Origin: Paragonimus westermani
Lineage: Eukaryota > Platyhelminthes > Trematoda > Plagiorchiida > Troglotrematidae
Reading direction: 5' to 3'
Length of the DNA stretch: 64,000 nt
Assembly (NCBI GenBank): GCA_008508345.1
Contig: QNGE01000777.1
Location: 104,926 to 168,925, forward strand
Of this stretch, positions 1-12,400 are shown piece after piece; within the stretch, counting starts at the first letter, position 1, and each line of letters starts with the position of its first letter. A program made the translations under genes and the position numbers. The notes below the pieces were generated by a model that searched no databases, was not told where the DNA came from, and was given only the letters and a program-made list of their open reading frames with translations.

Positions 1-2049
1 ACGTATGAAACATTCAAAAACGCACTATTCATGAATGAAACTGGTGTACGGAAGTGTTAACACACACGACCACTGTTCAGACGTCACAGGAATCCGTCAC
101 AGAAACCGACAGTGTGCCAACAGAGCCCAATTGCTTTAACCGGGCCTGTTATGTCCAATTCCCTAACTAAAACGTTAATTAATATATGCCACAGAACAGT
201 ATATATGAGGCGTTTACCACTGATCTTAAACCAGGTAATGGGGTTGGAAACAAAGGTGGTTTCTTCCTTAGGCCAGCTAAGACGGGCTGATAAGCAGCGC
301 TAGTCTAAGATGCTCTAATACGTTAAAACCGTGGTCGAGGAAAATGGACTGTACATGGTAGTGGGTAAAATATCCAAGATCATTTCTGAGTTAACACAGC
401 TGCGAACCAGCAACGCGTTTGGGTAAATGAGCAAAGAATAATCAAATTCATCCAGATATGCAATGTCAACAGAAAAGAGACCAAAAACGAACAGAAAGTA
501 AGCGCGTAAAAACAACTGATTGCAGATGGTGTCTATGCGCAGCAAAGTTACCGATTTGGGAGAAAGTTTGAGAAGCAAGCAGATATAGTCATAAACAAGA
601 TGGACTTTGAAGAAAAATGTCCAACAGTTTCATACTGTCATTTATGCGCTTTCGAGTGGTGTACGAAGCAAACAAATAATATTCTGCAAACAAACTCAAC
701 ATTCTTCAGCAATTCGTCGGCACATAAAATATAGCAACCGGTTAACTCATTTCAACAAAACTTACCAGTCACGTCGTTAGACTACCAGACAGTGACATAC
801 ATTGAAACAGTAACAGTCGTATGATGAGCAACAAACTTTATGACTGGGATCGCATTCCAAGAGACCACGGTATTGATTCAATAGTATGACTGTCTTAGTA
901 TAAGCGGAAGTATCACTCGAACTATTAGGTGGTAGACACAAATTGAAGAATATCAACAAGTCAAACTAAACTGTTCTGCTAGGGGCGTTTACTGGGCCAT
1001 TCAACCTAGCGGTGAAAATTAATGGTGAAGTCGGGATAAGACAATATGTAACGGTTGATTAACTAAAACGTGATCAGTCAGTGTTGAGATGGTGGATTGT
1101 TTTACCCTCCGGTCACTGGCTACCTAAATGGCTGCGAAATCATCCATCATCATGGAATGCGCAGCAGTGGGTCCTGCAGACGTCAAATATTGATGTAGGA
1201 AGGCTGCTATGGACATAGTTGCTTCATTGGCAAGCTTTCCAGAAAAACACTGGAACACCAACGCCCAGCGCATCCACTATTACCAAAATGAATAAGTTGC
1301 ACCGTTCAAAATGTGACTCATTTGTAGCATCTGTTCGTTCGTCGTGAACAGGAAATCGACCAAGTGGTTGCAATTATCGAAAGATATACTACAGGAACCT
1401 GACAAAATCAGTCGGCCCTGTAAATAATCAAAAGCGTTCTGCTCCATAAAATCTTCCTGCAAATATTTGCGGCACCCTTCTCAGTTGTGGACTTGTTCAT
1501 TTCCCCCCGTGTGTGGTCGGATAAATTGAGGTTGGGTGTGTTGATCAATAGCCACCACTTGATCATAGACAGTTCGTCATTGGTCAGACGATGTTGGCTT
1601 GGATCCACCCGTCCGCCGGATGAATGCGTACCCGCACAGCCCTTCGCAATCCGAACCGGCCGTCAATCAGGTGCCTAAAATTGGCGATCGATGCACATTC
1701 CATCCGTCCAGGATATTTACGTCTCAAACCATGTGTACGGTGCAAAATTTGTCCTCTGCGAATGAAAAGATACACCCGACGTCTTGAATTCTATGTTTTG
1801 CTCACTTAAGCGAATACAGTAACTTGCTATGATTTACCGATTAAAACGTTCTGCTTCCTGAGAAATGGCTTCTAATGGATTGGTCACTTTTGGTGCCTGG
1901 AAAGTCCCTAAAATGATGCGAAATTCACCTGGCCGATGCAGACATTATCAGAAATAGGATGGATATACTGATATGACCTACCTGAGTATAACGTACTCGT
2001 CGTCTCTTGGTCGATGGTGTACTATGAGTACGTTAGTGACCCACTATTC
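1..2049. other. Unassigned DNA upstream of the LINE
   Basis: No gene was recognised. Overlapping short minus-strand frames at 1280-1775 (one contains INTPNLNLSDHTRGEMNKST) are longer than their surroundings and could be another worn mobile-element piece, but no family motif could be named. The rest looks like ordinary intergenic or intronic DNA. Confidence 0.5.
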
Positions 2050-4800
2050 CCAAAAGGCCAGCGCATTCGCAGCCGCGCACTAACTGCTCGTTGAACTTGC
2101 GGGCGCCCATTCGAATCGTATTCCTCCAGGCCATCCGGTTCAACGCCACATCTTCCCAACATCAAAAATCAATATTAAAATGTGAAAGATTTACCTGGAT
2201 AACATCCTGATGTCTCTGCTTTTGACCACCAGGATTTCGCCTACCTGACTTCACTTGTCCATATAACAGCTGCTTCAGAATACGATCATTGCCATTCGGT
2301 GGACGTGACCTAGCCAACGAGGCTGATTTGGCATTAGCAAGGCTTCCATCCCGTTCGTGTTCGCACGCCGCAATACCTCACTGTTCAGAACCATGTCCGA
2401 CCATCTAGCACCCAAGCTGTGCCTCAGACGTTGCACATGGAAGCGGCTCGGGTAATGTACGTTCGGTTGATACAGTGCCCACGTACAGCAGTATAGACAG
2501 CACCACTGATCGGTAGACAAGGAGCTCAGTGCTCGCCTTCAGGCTATGTTTCTGCCAGACACGTCTTTCAAGACTTCCGAAAGCAACATTAGCCTTCACC
2601 ACACGAGCTCGTAAATCGCGGTCCACGGACAGATCTGTCAACAAATTGCTACCCAAGTAACAAAAGTTCGCACAGCTGTCGACAACGTCTCCACTGATGC
2701 GAATTTGGGATGAAGGTACAGAAACAGCACTTCCACCCGGAGAAACCTGAAAGAAAGAAAACTTCTTACACGTGTTAGTATCCAGTCCAAACTTGGATGC
2801 CGCGGACGCGAGGACCGTCGTCAGGCGTTGCAATTCCTCTTCACTGTGTACGAATAACGCGTTGTCATCTGCGAACAGGAGCATGCTAATCGTTGAGGTA
2901 ATTAACTGGGTTGGAGCACCAAAACGTCGGATATTCAGCATACATACATCCGTCCGGCACTCATTCTCAACGCCGTCCTCCCCAGAGTCTTGAAAGACAA
3001 CTTTCACCATGTCAGTCAAATATAGACTAAATATGGCTGGGACTACTTCACGTCAGTGACAATGTAAAAATCATCAGAGGTAGATCCATTTGGTTGCACC
3101 TTTTCCTTCATGCCTTCATGCAACAATCTATTCTTATTGACGGACTTATTTGGACATCCAAATCTGCCATGCACCGTTCACAACGCCTCTCGCCTCAAGA
3201 AATCAAATGCCATGATGAAGTACACGAAGAAGGCATAGATGGGCTGGTTCCGTTCCCGGCACTTCTCCTGAAGCTGTCGAGCAGCAAACACCAGGTCGAT
3301 CGTACTGTGACTTGCCCGGAATCCACACTGCTCCTCAGGAACATTGGTCTGCAAGACTTCCATATTCAGCCGGTTCACAAGGACTATGGCCAGCATCTTG
3401 CCTGCGCGGCTCAGCGGACTTATGTCCCGAAAGCTGTCGGGGAAGTGCTTGCTACGTTTACCTTCGGACAAGAGTACGATAAGGGCATCCTTGAATAATT
3501 GTGGCATCACCGCAAAGCGCGTTCCAACGCTTGTCTGCCATTCTTCAGGATCTCATCTGGCAGTTCATTCTCGCCTGCAGCCCTCCTGCTATGCAGTTGG
3601 CCAATCGCCCTCTGCAACTCTAGCAAATCCGGGGCAAGAGTAAGTAAAGATTTGATGGCCTGTTGCGGCAGGCTGTTCACAGTCATCTAATCAATGGTGG
3701 CAGGGTGGTTTAATAGGCTACCAAACTGTTTGCGCCACACTTTCATGATGTCCTCTGGCTAGGTGCAAGAACAGTAGACGTCCACGTCAACCATTGCTTT
3801 GGTAGATTGGACAGAGAGACCGAATATCGCTTTAAACGAATGGTAGAACTCCTTGTTTTGTCGACGATCGGCTTATTCCTGCTTCCGCTCATCCCGCATT
3901 CCCCACCAGTTGTCCTTAATTCCGCGAACACGCTCGGCAAGCTGACGGCAGATACTCCGGAACGTGGCCTTCTTCGCTTCATTATCTGGGTCCAGTATGG
4001 AAGTGGCAAACGCGGCATTCTTCTCTCGTACCAAGCTGGAGATGACCACTTTGTTGTCAGAGCAGTCCGGGCGTTTCTTACGCTCCGCACCAATCGTCCC
4101 GGTGGTTGATGCTGTGATCTATTCTTTGGGGATATTGAATACAGGAGCGTCGTACAAACGAGCGGCAACTGCCCACTGGAAATCAGTCTTCGTCTCACAA
4201 TTCTCCAGTCGTTTGATGTCCATGTTTTGCCGATATCCGGATAACCTGCAATAAACAGACTTGCGTGCGTCGGGTAAACAATTTGGTCCTGACCAGCCTA
4301 TGATCGGTACTATATTCAGCACCGCGCATCACCCACGTGATACGCACTTCGCGAATTTCGGACTGCCGCACAATTACGTAACCAAGCAAATGGTGATGAC
4401 CACTTCGTGAATTAGTCCACGTCATGATGCTGCTCGCATCCAGCTGGGATCGGGTATTCGTGATAACCAACTCGTGAGTAGCACAAAGGCGGAGCTGACG
4501 ATCACCGTTCTCGTTGACTGAACCAATACCCTAGTGAACAAGGACTCCCGGCCAGGCTACCAAGTCGCGCTCAACTTGAGCTTTCAAGTCGCCCAGAACA
4601 CATAGTCGGCCACTCACCGGCGCCGAGCGGATTGTGGCGATCAACTGGTCATAGAACTGGTCCTTTGTATCATCAGTGTGACACATAATTGGACCACAAT
4701 CACTAACAAATATAGCATATTTACCGTAAAATATACACCGGGCATCGATTTCAGCATACGTAACCAAAAAAGCACCATCTTATTTGCATGACCCGAGAGA
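2050..4800 (-). mobile_element. Decayed non-LTR retrotransposon (LINE) with endonuclease and reverse transcriptase
   Basis: Read on the minus strand from 4800 down to 2050, broken frames follow the order of an apurinic-type endonuclease plus reverse transcriptase (RT) LINE. The endonuclease part (about 4790-4195) has VLGDLKAQVERD, a worn form of the GDFNARVG motif, then LVITNTRSQ and STDHRLVRTKL. RT blocks follow: FRDISPLSRAGKMLA and EEQCGFRASHSTIDLVFAAR (3510-3178), and LLFADDNALF (FADD codons at 2875-2864). The C-terminal part has WSDMVLNSEVLRRANTNGM, RWLGHVHRM and AWRNTIRMGARKFNEQLVR. Frames switch several times and in-frame stops occur, for example in the stretch between 3178 and 3020. 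The first RT catalytic Asp region reads FVYFIMAFD where functional copies have FVDLTKAFD. The copy is dead. RTE-like or CR1-like clade membership is unresolved. The 5' UTR and target-site duplications were not found. Confidence 0.9.
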
Positions 4801-5466
4801 ACAGATTAGCGTCTGTAATGGATTTTTGCCAGTATCTGAAACCAAATTTGATTACATAGTAGATTTGAACACAAATAAGCACTGCCGAATTTAAGTGTCA
4901 CTTACAAGGGAAACCACCCCCGAGGCACACTGACTACTGCCGCGGACTGGTAGGCGTTGATTCATGATTTCTGCGATATCGCTTTCGTTGTGCCATTGCT
5001 TAGATCTGCGGTAGTTACACTGTTGTTAGGCAGGGTAAGCAGCTTGAGTTTCCCTCCGTCTCCTTTCTCATGCTTGGACGAATTTAGTCCTCTGTCGGAT
5101 TAAGGTGAGCAGGCTTGAGATTCCGACTGGTTGGATTTTCTGCAATTAGCAGCGAGTATTTTTAGGACTGATAACAGTGCTGAGATTAGTCGTTTTTACA
5201 GAGTGAATGCACCAGATCTATAGGTCTTTGACGCAATGTCCACCATAGGTACTGTCGGTCGACTGTGGAGATGGGTGCCAGTCACTCTCCCCAGTAGATC
5301 ATACTACCGTTTTATTAGAAGCGACTGCATTATCAATTACATTAATCGACTCGGCAACAGACGATAGTGTGGGTGATGGGCTTCCGAGGTGGATGTTGAT
5401 ACGTATTTCAAGGAAAAGTTTGGTGTGCGGTTTGACCTTCCTCCGAGATCACGGTTACCCAACAGA

Positions 5467-5760
5467 ATGGACAACACATACCTAGTGTTTTCGCTCGTGC
5501 TATTTTCAATAGGCTTGTGGGCTGACAGTGGAATTCTTTCACGTGATGACCAGACGCTTCACTTTATCGCACAGACTGCCCTTTATAAAGGTCATGAGAA
5601 TGTAGCGGTCAGATACAACACACACAAAAATGAAAAGTCGTCCCCTAAATTTTGGATGCTGGACACAAGTCACCGTAAAATTCTGACAGTCAACCACATG
5701 GTTAGTCGCGCAGGTGTACTGCTGAGAGAAAGGGTATGGTTTATGTTTTCTTGCATGTGA
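5467..5760 (+). other. Open frame with signal-peptide-like start (possible first exon or chance ORF)
   Basis: The frame is open from at least 5389 to a stop at 5758-5760. From the internal ATG at 5467 it reads MDNTYLVFSLVLFSIGLWAD, which has a hydrophobic core and a small/polar end like a secretion signal. About 77 polar residues follow. No domain was recognised. Donor-like GTTAGT (near 5701) and CAG/GTGTAC (near 5713) could allow splicing. Single ORFs of this length occur by chance in AT-balanced DNA, so this is only a candidate. Confidence 0.18.
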
Positions 5761-6455
5761 ACAAAAAGACAGGTCGTTTTGTGGTTGTAACAGGATGAGA
5801 GGAATCTTACATAACCAATCTTTTCATGGAAACGATGTTTGTTGTTTTTAGTTATTTGTTTCACCTATCGGAAACTCAATAAGTTAATACAGACTTCAAC
5901 AACACCTGGATAAAGTATACAGAAACTCAGTTTGCCTCAAGTTCCTGGATGGCACTATAAAAATTACCAGGGAAGACGGCATAAATAGTATGAGTTTAAT
6001 CGCCAAAATCCGCAAGAACCACACGATCGGTTTCGTGGTCGGTATATCCATTCGGCGAATGTTCTTAACAACCCCGTTGATCTACGGCCCTCAGTAAGTC
6101 CAGGATAGACGTTATAACTAACTCACAAACGAGTTAGTAACGAGAAATTTCAGCATCTATCGTTTCTGTGATAGGCTATGTGGTCGGGGTTTGCCGGATA
6201 CGTATAAATGAGGTGTTGCAAAAACCAGTGGTTTTTAACTATCAAACATATACTGCTCACATCGTCTTACCTTATGAGGTGTATGACATCCTTCACGATT
6301 ACTGCTACAGAATTCAACATAATCAACTTTTTCTTATGGAATTCTCGCTGATGGGATAAAATAGAAGACATGGTTCACCGTGATCAGGTCACTTACTAAT
6401 CTAGAGTGTAACGTTAGATTCCTCGGCTTCACTAGTACAGATTTTTTGTGGAAAT

Positions 6456-6551
6456 TCAGGGCTCCGGTTGGACTCGAACCAGAAACAGAAACAACATGCC
6501 GCGTTGAAGCATACTCTTTCTGGTCTGGTATGAATCCAGCCGGAGCCCTGA
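6456..6551. repeat. 17-nt inverted repeat with tRNA-like B-box (possible SINE fragment)
   Basis: Arms at 6456-6472 (TCAGGGCTCCGGTTGGA) and 6535-6551 are complementary except for one G/T wobble, around a 62-nt spacer. Just inside the left arm, GGACTCGAACCAG is the complement of a GGTTCGAGTCC tRNA B-box. This suggests a minus-strand tRNA-derived SINE remnant that has gained a snap-back end. Confidence 0.45.
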
Positions 6552-8990
6552 CTTTTCACACTTGGGTCTCATCTAAGTTCATAATCCTGCCAAAATACTT
6601 ATTAGTAATAGAATTTCTGTAGGTCCTTCTCCAGTCCAACTGCCAATTCGCCCTTTCACAACATGACTCCACGCTTGGATTTGAGTGCACTCGTTTTAAC
6701 TTAATTAGGTCGTTGAGAAAGAGAAAATCATTACATTTTTTTTTCTCATTTTAAAATGTGATGGAACCAGTGTAAGTCATTGTGGTTACAGAGAATAAAA
6801 TTAAGTAAAAGCAACTCATTCACAAACCACCCAATGTTCACCAGCTTCCCAGGAACACCAATGGTATAGGTAACATCCGGTCACAAAACCCTGTAATGGA
6901 CGGTACACAAATGAGAAATCACTATGTATTACAACTCACGCACAGACTCATTGTTGAACAAGCCAAAGATAAACAGTGAAATTGAGGACTTTATGGGCTA
7001 GTTCTCACATTACACTTACGTAAACGCTGTGATCCGTGAACAAAATAGCTGGATATCTTCATAAGGTGGCCGATCACTCTCGCGTACGTGTCCGTGCAAT
7101 TGTGCTGTAAAGTCTCTCACCTTTGCTGGTAGGCTGTCTATGAAAGTTTGCATCATCCGCTGTGTATACCCAGTTTAGTTTAATCTGAAGTGACGATGTG
7201 TTTGTAACCGGAGATGCTGTGATCTTTGTAAAGAACTGCCAGTATGGTACAACGGTACGTGCCCTTGATGAATGCATTGTCAGCATCGTCCAATTTAAAC
7301 GGCTATGGTAAGAAAAATCCCTTTACGACACACCGATTCGTATCTTATTTATGATGGGACTTTTCGTGTACTTTTTGATTAAAAGGCTGTTGCTGTCCTC
7401 AAAAACGCCGAACAGCAAAGATTCACGAAGGCCAGTTTGGACAAAACTGTGTCTCATCACATGCAAGCACCGTGGACTTACTTCCGGTGCGTCACCACCG
7501 TGATAACCTACTCCGATCAACTAGCTCTCAGAATGCGACAAAATTCATAAGAGAAATGAGGAACATCAAACCACAGATGGGATGAGACCATGGTTTTGGT
7601 GGGCATATCAGTAGAATGACAGTACAAGTGTGCATCATAAGAGTTGGAAAACGTTTGGTTATCTAGACGATCTTGGAAGTTGGTGCGCAAAACGGCTAAC
7701 TTGTGAGCACGATTGCTAATCCATCCACGTCAGGATACGTCCTACACGCAACACAGTAGTACTAGTGTGGTCACGTTCGAACGACGAGGTCAGTTAACTA
7801 TAGCACTCAGGAAGCCTTTCACTTTTAACCGAAATCAATGAGAAAGCAATGCTGGATTGAGCTAAGATGCACGGCGTTCGAGGAGCTCGTATATGGAGTC
7901 TAGTTGTCCATGTTAGTGACTCGAGGTTCATCTTGTGATAAGATTGTGCAGAGCCCGGAGTTCAGTTAGCAGAGAGGTTCGCTCATGTTGCTACTCAAGG
8001 TAACACAAGTACCGTACACGAAGGCAAACCGGTTCGAAGGAACCGAGTGGTGTCGAAGAAGGGTAAAGTGATATCCTAAACTCTCATTCGTTTCCCCCTA
8101 ACAACTGAGACCAGCCACTGTCTGTCAGGAGACGCTGACTTCAAGGTTGATCAAACTGGATTATTAACTTTTGTTCCGTTTCTTAACTAGCTTGTTCGCC
8201 GTATTGTAACCCCATCCAACACTTCTGTGGACATCTTGGTCGCCAGGGAAAACGGAGTAGAGCTCTTGCCTGAAACAACTTGTATACATGACTTGGAACA
8301 GTTTCTCTAATAATCCGTAATGTAAAGTAGCTTAACGCATAGCACAAGGTGTTTTTTTAGAAAATAGTCCTGATACACACTGACAACATGAACTATCAAC
8401 ACAGATGTCCATTTTTCGTCATGCAGTTTATGGCTGTCATTGAAAGATCCTTGTTCTTGGGATGCCTCCTTTCGTATGCATGTTTGTTAACTCTAAGTGC
8501 ATTTTCATTCTGGACCTCTTTCGTCAGCTTTCTGATTATGCTGCATAAACACCGGATCCATTGTGCAAACAAATGCTAACCGCGAACAGCCCTTCTGAGT
8601 TCTTAGTAGGGGGGAAATGCCCTGGTGTCTTATAACCTGTACATCTTTGTAAAAGTCGGTAGGTAAGCTGAAGCCACACAGAAGTTTAGATCGACAGACC
8701 CATGGCAGAACAGATGGAAATAGGGGGTATACAGATTCCATGATCTTTACTGCCACTCCCACTTGAGATTCTACTCTCTATTAACAGGGTCAGTGATTGA
8801 TAGAAAATGCATTCGACACACGACAAATTGTAGACGGCTAACAATACGTGTGCGCATGCCACGTGGTTTGATCAGCATGTGACTGAGCTCTAATTTTGGT
8901 GCTCCCTCAGACAACCTTGAAGACCAAACGACGGCTTAGTTGGCAAGTGGGATTGCAGATATATCGTTCGACCTAACGGCAATTTTTCAG

Positions 8991-9400
8991 CACCCCTACG
9001 CTCGCGCGTATACCCACTAAACAAACACATTTGCGCGGATCTTTTACATTTGTCTAGCTCACACCCACCACAAGGATGGAGATCGAACGGCCTTGGAGGT
9101 AACGCGTTAGCGCACGCTTGCGCGCACCCTTGCCATTGTGAAACAGCTTCGTCACCGCCACCGAACTGTCCTACCTTTCACTGTTGTCGTTCTGTGATTC
9201 GGTCGCGAGACCGATGCTGCGACAATCGCTCGGTTGTTATGTCGTGTCCAATTGAATCATGTGCCGGCTTGTGTGTGTGTTGTACGTGTGAATGTTTCAG
9301 CTGTTGCAAGCTTGCCTCTGCTCGCCTGCCCGTAGCCGCGTCAACCCGATGTACTGATCGTCATCGCTAGACGTAGTCGAGGTGTTTGTTTTCCGAGCGG
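8991..9400. other. GC- and CpG-rich patch
   Basis: The stretch has many CpG steps (GCTCGCGCG, GCGCACGCTTGCGCGC, GGTCGCGAGACCG) against an AT-richer background. A 106-codon frame at 9050-9370 is Cys-rich but its pattern fits no zinc finger. Near 9074-9110, GATCGAACGGCCTTGGAGGTAACGCG resembles the complement of a tRNA-derived head, so a SINE fragment is possible. A promoter role for the receptor gene is only a guess. Confidence 0.3.
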
Positions 9401-12400
9401 CCCAACTGGTATGTGTAAAAGCGCATTCACGTTACAGTCGGACGAACGCAAGACATGCACACACCAGGATCTGTAAGAAATTTGTTTGATTCACCTCAGT
9501 AACCGTACAGAGCAAAAATGTTCATTCTGTCTGACCAGTCAACATCAGATACTAGCCGGTGTTTTGACGAGCCGGCTGGGAAGTTAATGCAATTAAAAGT
9601 ATCAGCAAAGTAGTTGAAAAAGTTAGAGTTTAATATAAATATGATCGAATACAACTAGTCGGGTTATGGATGATTTACATTCTACCGCGCAGACTGGAAT
9701 TTCAATTTTTCGGAATAACAGTAGTCATCATAGGACGTGCTTTGCAATCAGAAACATATGTGGTCTGGGACTGTAGGACATTTCCCTCGTATGATACGTT
9801 AATCAAGGGAACCCGTTGCTGCTCCAAAAAGATATACTTAGTACCAGGCCACATTACTGGTTTATTGCTGGCTTAGAAAAAGTCGGTAGTTTGGCGATCA
9901 CAGTACCTGGTTTGCGTATTTGTCGATCAGATAAACACATTGAACAAACCTCGATCAGTCGAACAGTAGGAGAAAGCTACACATGTTATGAAAAGTGATA
10001 GCTATATCTTGGATACACACACGCGCACACAACGGGTTAGCGTCCACAACACAGTGGTTCACTGAGGCACTAGGATAACGAACATATCAGCGATCGTTGA
10101 TGCATCGAATGCCATGTGCCCACACTGTTCACTTACAGTACCTAAACTGGCGCTTAGACTGAAGCACCCCTGTCCGTCGTCGGTGCCGCCACAAACGACA
10201 CTACCAGACTGACCATGACAAACCTTAAAGGAACCAATCGGACAGTGACAGACATCGGCAACTACGTATGCAAGCAAGCGGTGATAAACCCTGTCACGAG
10301 ACTAGCAACGTTCGTCATAATACGTTCGTTCGCATGCGCACGTACACACGCTGGCTGAGATATCCGACTGCACGTTTCACCCCGTGAATGGAAGACTAAT
10401 GGGTCACGCTGCTATCAGTCAAAGGCCTTAATAGTTGTAGTCAAGGTGGCACACGTTCTCTTGTTCAGTGTCCTTCGCACTCCCAAATTCCCGGTAAAAC
10501 TTATCGTTAACTCCCTTGTCACTTTTCTGTGGCTCAGTGTCGGTTCAGCTCTAAATGTTTAACTTGATTTCCCAAAATACAAGGGCTTACTCTGTGAAGC
10601 CTCCTAACCGAGTTGGGTCAGCAAATTCCCAGCGCACATTATCGAGGTATAACAAGCACGTGTGTGTGGAGTGTCCAGGTGACACCTCTCCTTTTCATCA
10701 CCAGGGTATGCTTAGGCTATCCTGACCCGTCTTTGGTTGTTGACCCAAATTGGTCAGTAGGTCTGTTAGTACAGGTCCGTGGGAGGTGTTGGGACACATG
10801 CGGATGATTCCGTTTCTATCTTATGTCTCATTCATCTGATTTGTGAAGACTACCAGAGAAGTGTTAATCACAACCGGGGAATTCCTTCAAGTCATCCTAA
10901 ACTGAGGCTAAGTCAGGGAAGTGTGATACCGAGTAACGCAAACGTGACGTCAGGACAAACCGAATCGGAAACTCTGGTGAACACTGACGGGCTAGTCGGC
11001 GGGCGAGGTATTAAATCCAACAGTGTCAGGAGTGACACGTTTTAGATATGCCGGTCAGTGAGCAGCTATATCCCTAAGTTTGCGTTTCTCATACAGGCAC
11101 ACATTTATCCTGTTTTGAATTGACTACACTAGTTGGGAAGTCCGTTAACGTATTGTGATGATGGATGTTTCCAACCCACCTATTAATTCCACTTAACAGG
11201 GACAGTGTTAGATGCCAAACTTTTGTAGGCCGTGTTCGGTTGATGTTTTCCTTCAACTAGCATCCAACTCCTTGCTACCCAAAAAAGAATGTTAGAATAC
11301 ACATTGCCGTTACATAGACGACGCATTGCACCCTTGCATTTAAAGTGGTGCCTCTGTGCCAAAGCCTCACGATTTTTCTGTGGACAGCCTGCTTCCATCA
11401 CGTTGTGTGCAGACGATTTGCTCTTTCATTAGCGAGTCTACCGGTAAGTTTCCAACCACTGTTTCTCTGCATCACAAAATGCTCCTGTTGACTGTGGTTT
11501 TAACGTATGGATATTAATTGGGGTTCACATGTTAAGTGTTTACGGCTTCACTGTCCATTTGGTGGGAGTGGCAAAGCAAGCCAAATAACCCCCGGGCTAT
11601 ATATAACGATTTTACTGTCAGTATCCTGTTAGGCTCTTGGCGAACTGATTAGTCGATTAAGTTTTGACACACGGTCACGGACCACATGATTGCTGCTCAC
11701 TCAGGCCGTGATGCAGGTTGTGTAGCTGATCCGTTGACTGATGGTTCTTCACAGCGCGCACCCGGGGTAAGCGCGTTGTTCCTGTTATCTTCTTGATATT
11801 TACTCACACAAGTGTGGATAAACACTAAGGTGTGATTAAGCAAATCATGTGTAACATTTGGGTTGTAAACTTTCATTCTTCACCTACACTGAGTTGTGAA
11901 GAGTTGCATTACTGCTCGCGTACAGTTGACTTAAAGGGACGGTTTAGCCTTATCAAGGTCAAATTTGCTCCAATCACTTCTACTGCAACAGGTCACATCA
12001 CGGAGTCTTCGTTTTACAATCATCCGGGGATTGCATCTTTTAATGAATTAGAGCGCCTTCTTAAGGCTTTTCATCCAGCGCTTTAAGGTTAACGGTGACA
12101 CACCCAAGCTGCGGTATGTTACAGGTTGCTTTGTTCGGTTGGATGTGTCAAAGTGACAGACTCGGGAAATTTGTACTGGCATGCGGTTAGTGTGTTAAAT
12201 GCAGTCCCGTCAACTATTGTTAACGGGTGAGCTATAAGCCGGGTGGACATGAGACTATTCAACCATACGATGCAGTTTATAGTGCAAACATGTACTCATG
12301 ATAGAGTTAGTGCTTTTAGAGACCTGACAGTGACCAGAATAATTGCAAGTTAAAGACAACATTGGTCGTGCGTATGTGTCCATTTTTGCTCTGTGGATCA

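Larger units (their letters stand above)
4801..8990. other. Largely featureless DNA with one open frame and one inverted repeat
   Basis: No exon could be supported. Two items inside are listed separately: an open frame with a hydrophobic N-terminus at 5389-5760 and a 17-nt inverted repeat at 6456-6551. No first zinc finger of DBD1 (C-x2-C-x13-C-x2-C-K before a GT donor) was seen. Confidence 0.45.

Noticed and set aside
2772..4254. Plus-strand frames across the LINE (2772-2993, 3094-3498, 3344-3643, 3807-4254)
   Set aside because: They are shadows of the minus-strand retrotransposon, whose protein motifs are clear.
9050..9370. Cys-rich frame considered as the missing first zinc finger of DBD1
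   Set aside because: The cysteine spacing does not fit C-x2-C-x13-C-x2-C and no CxxCK precedes a donor.
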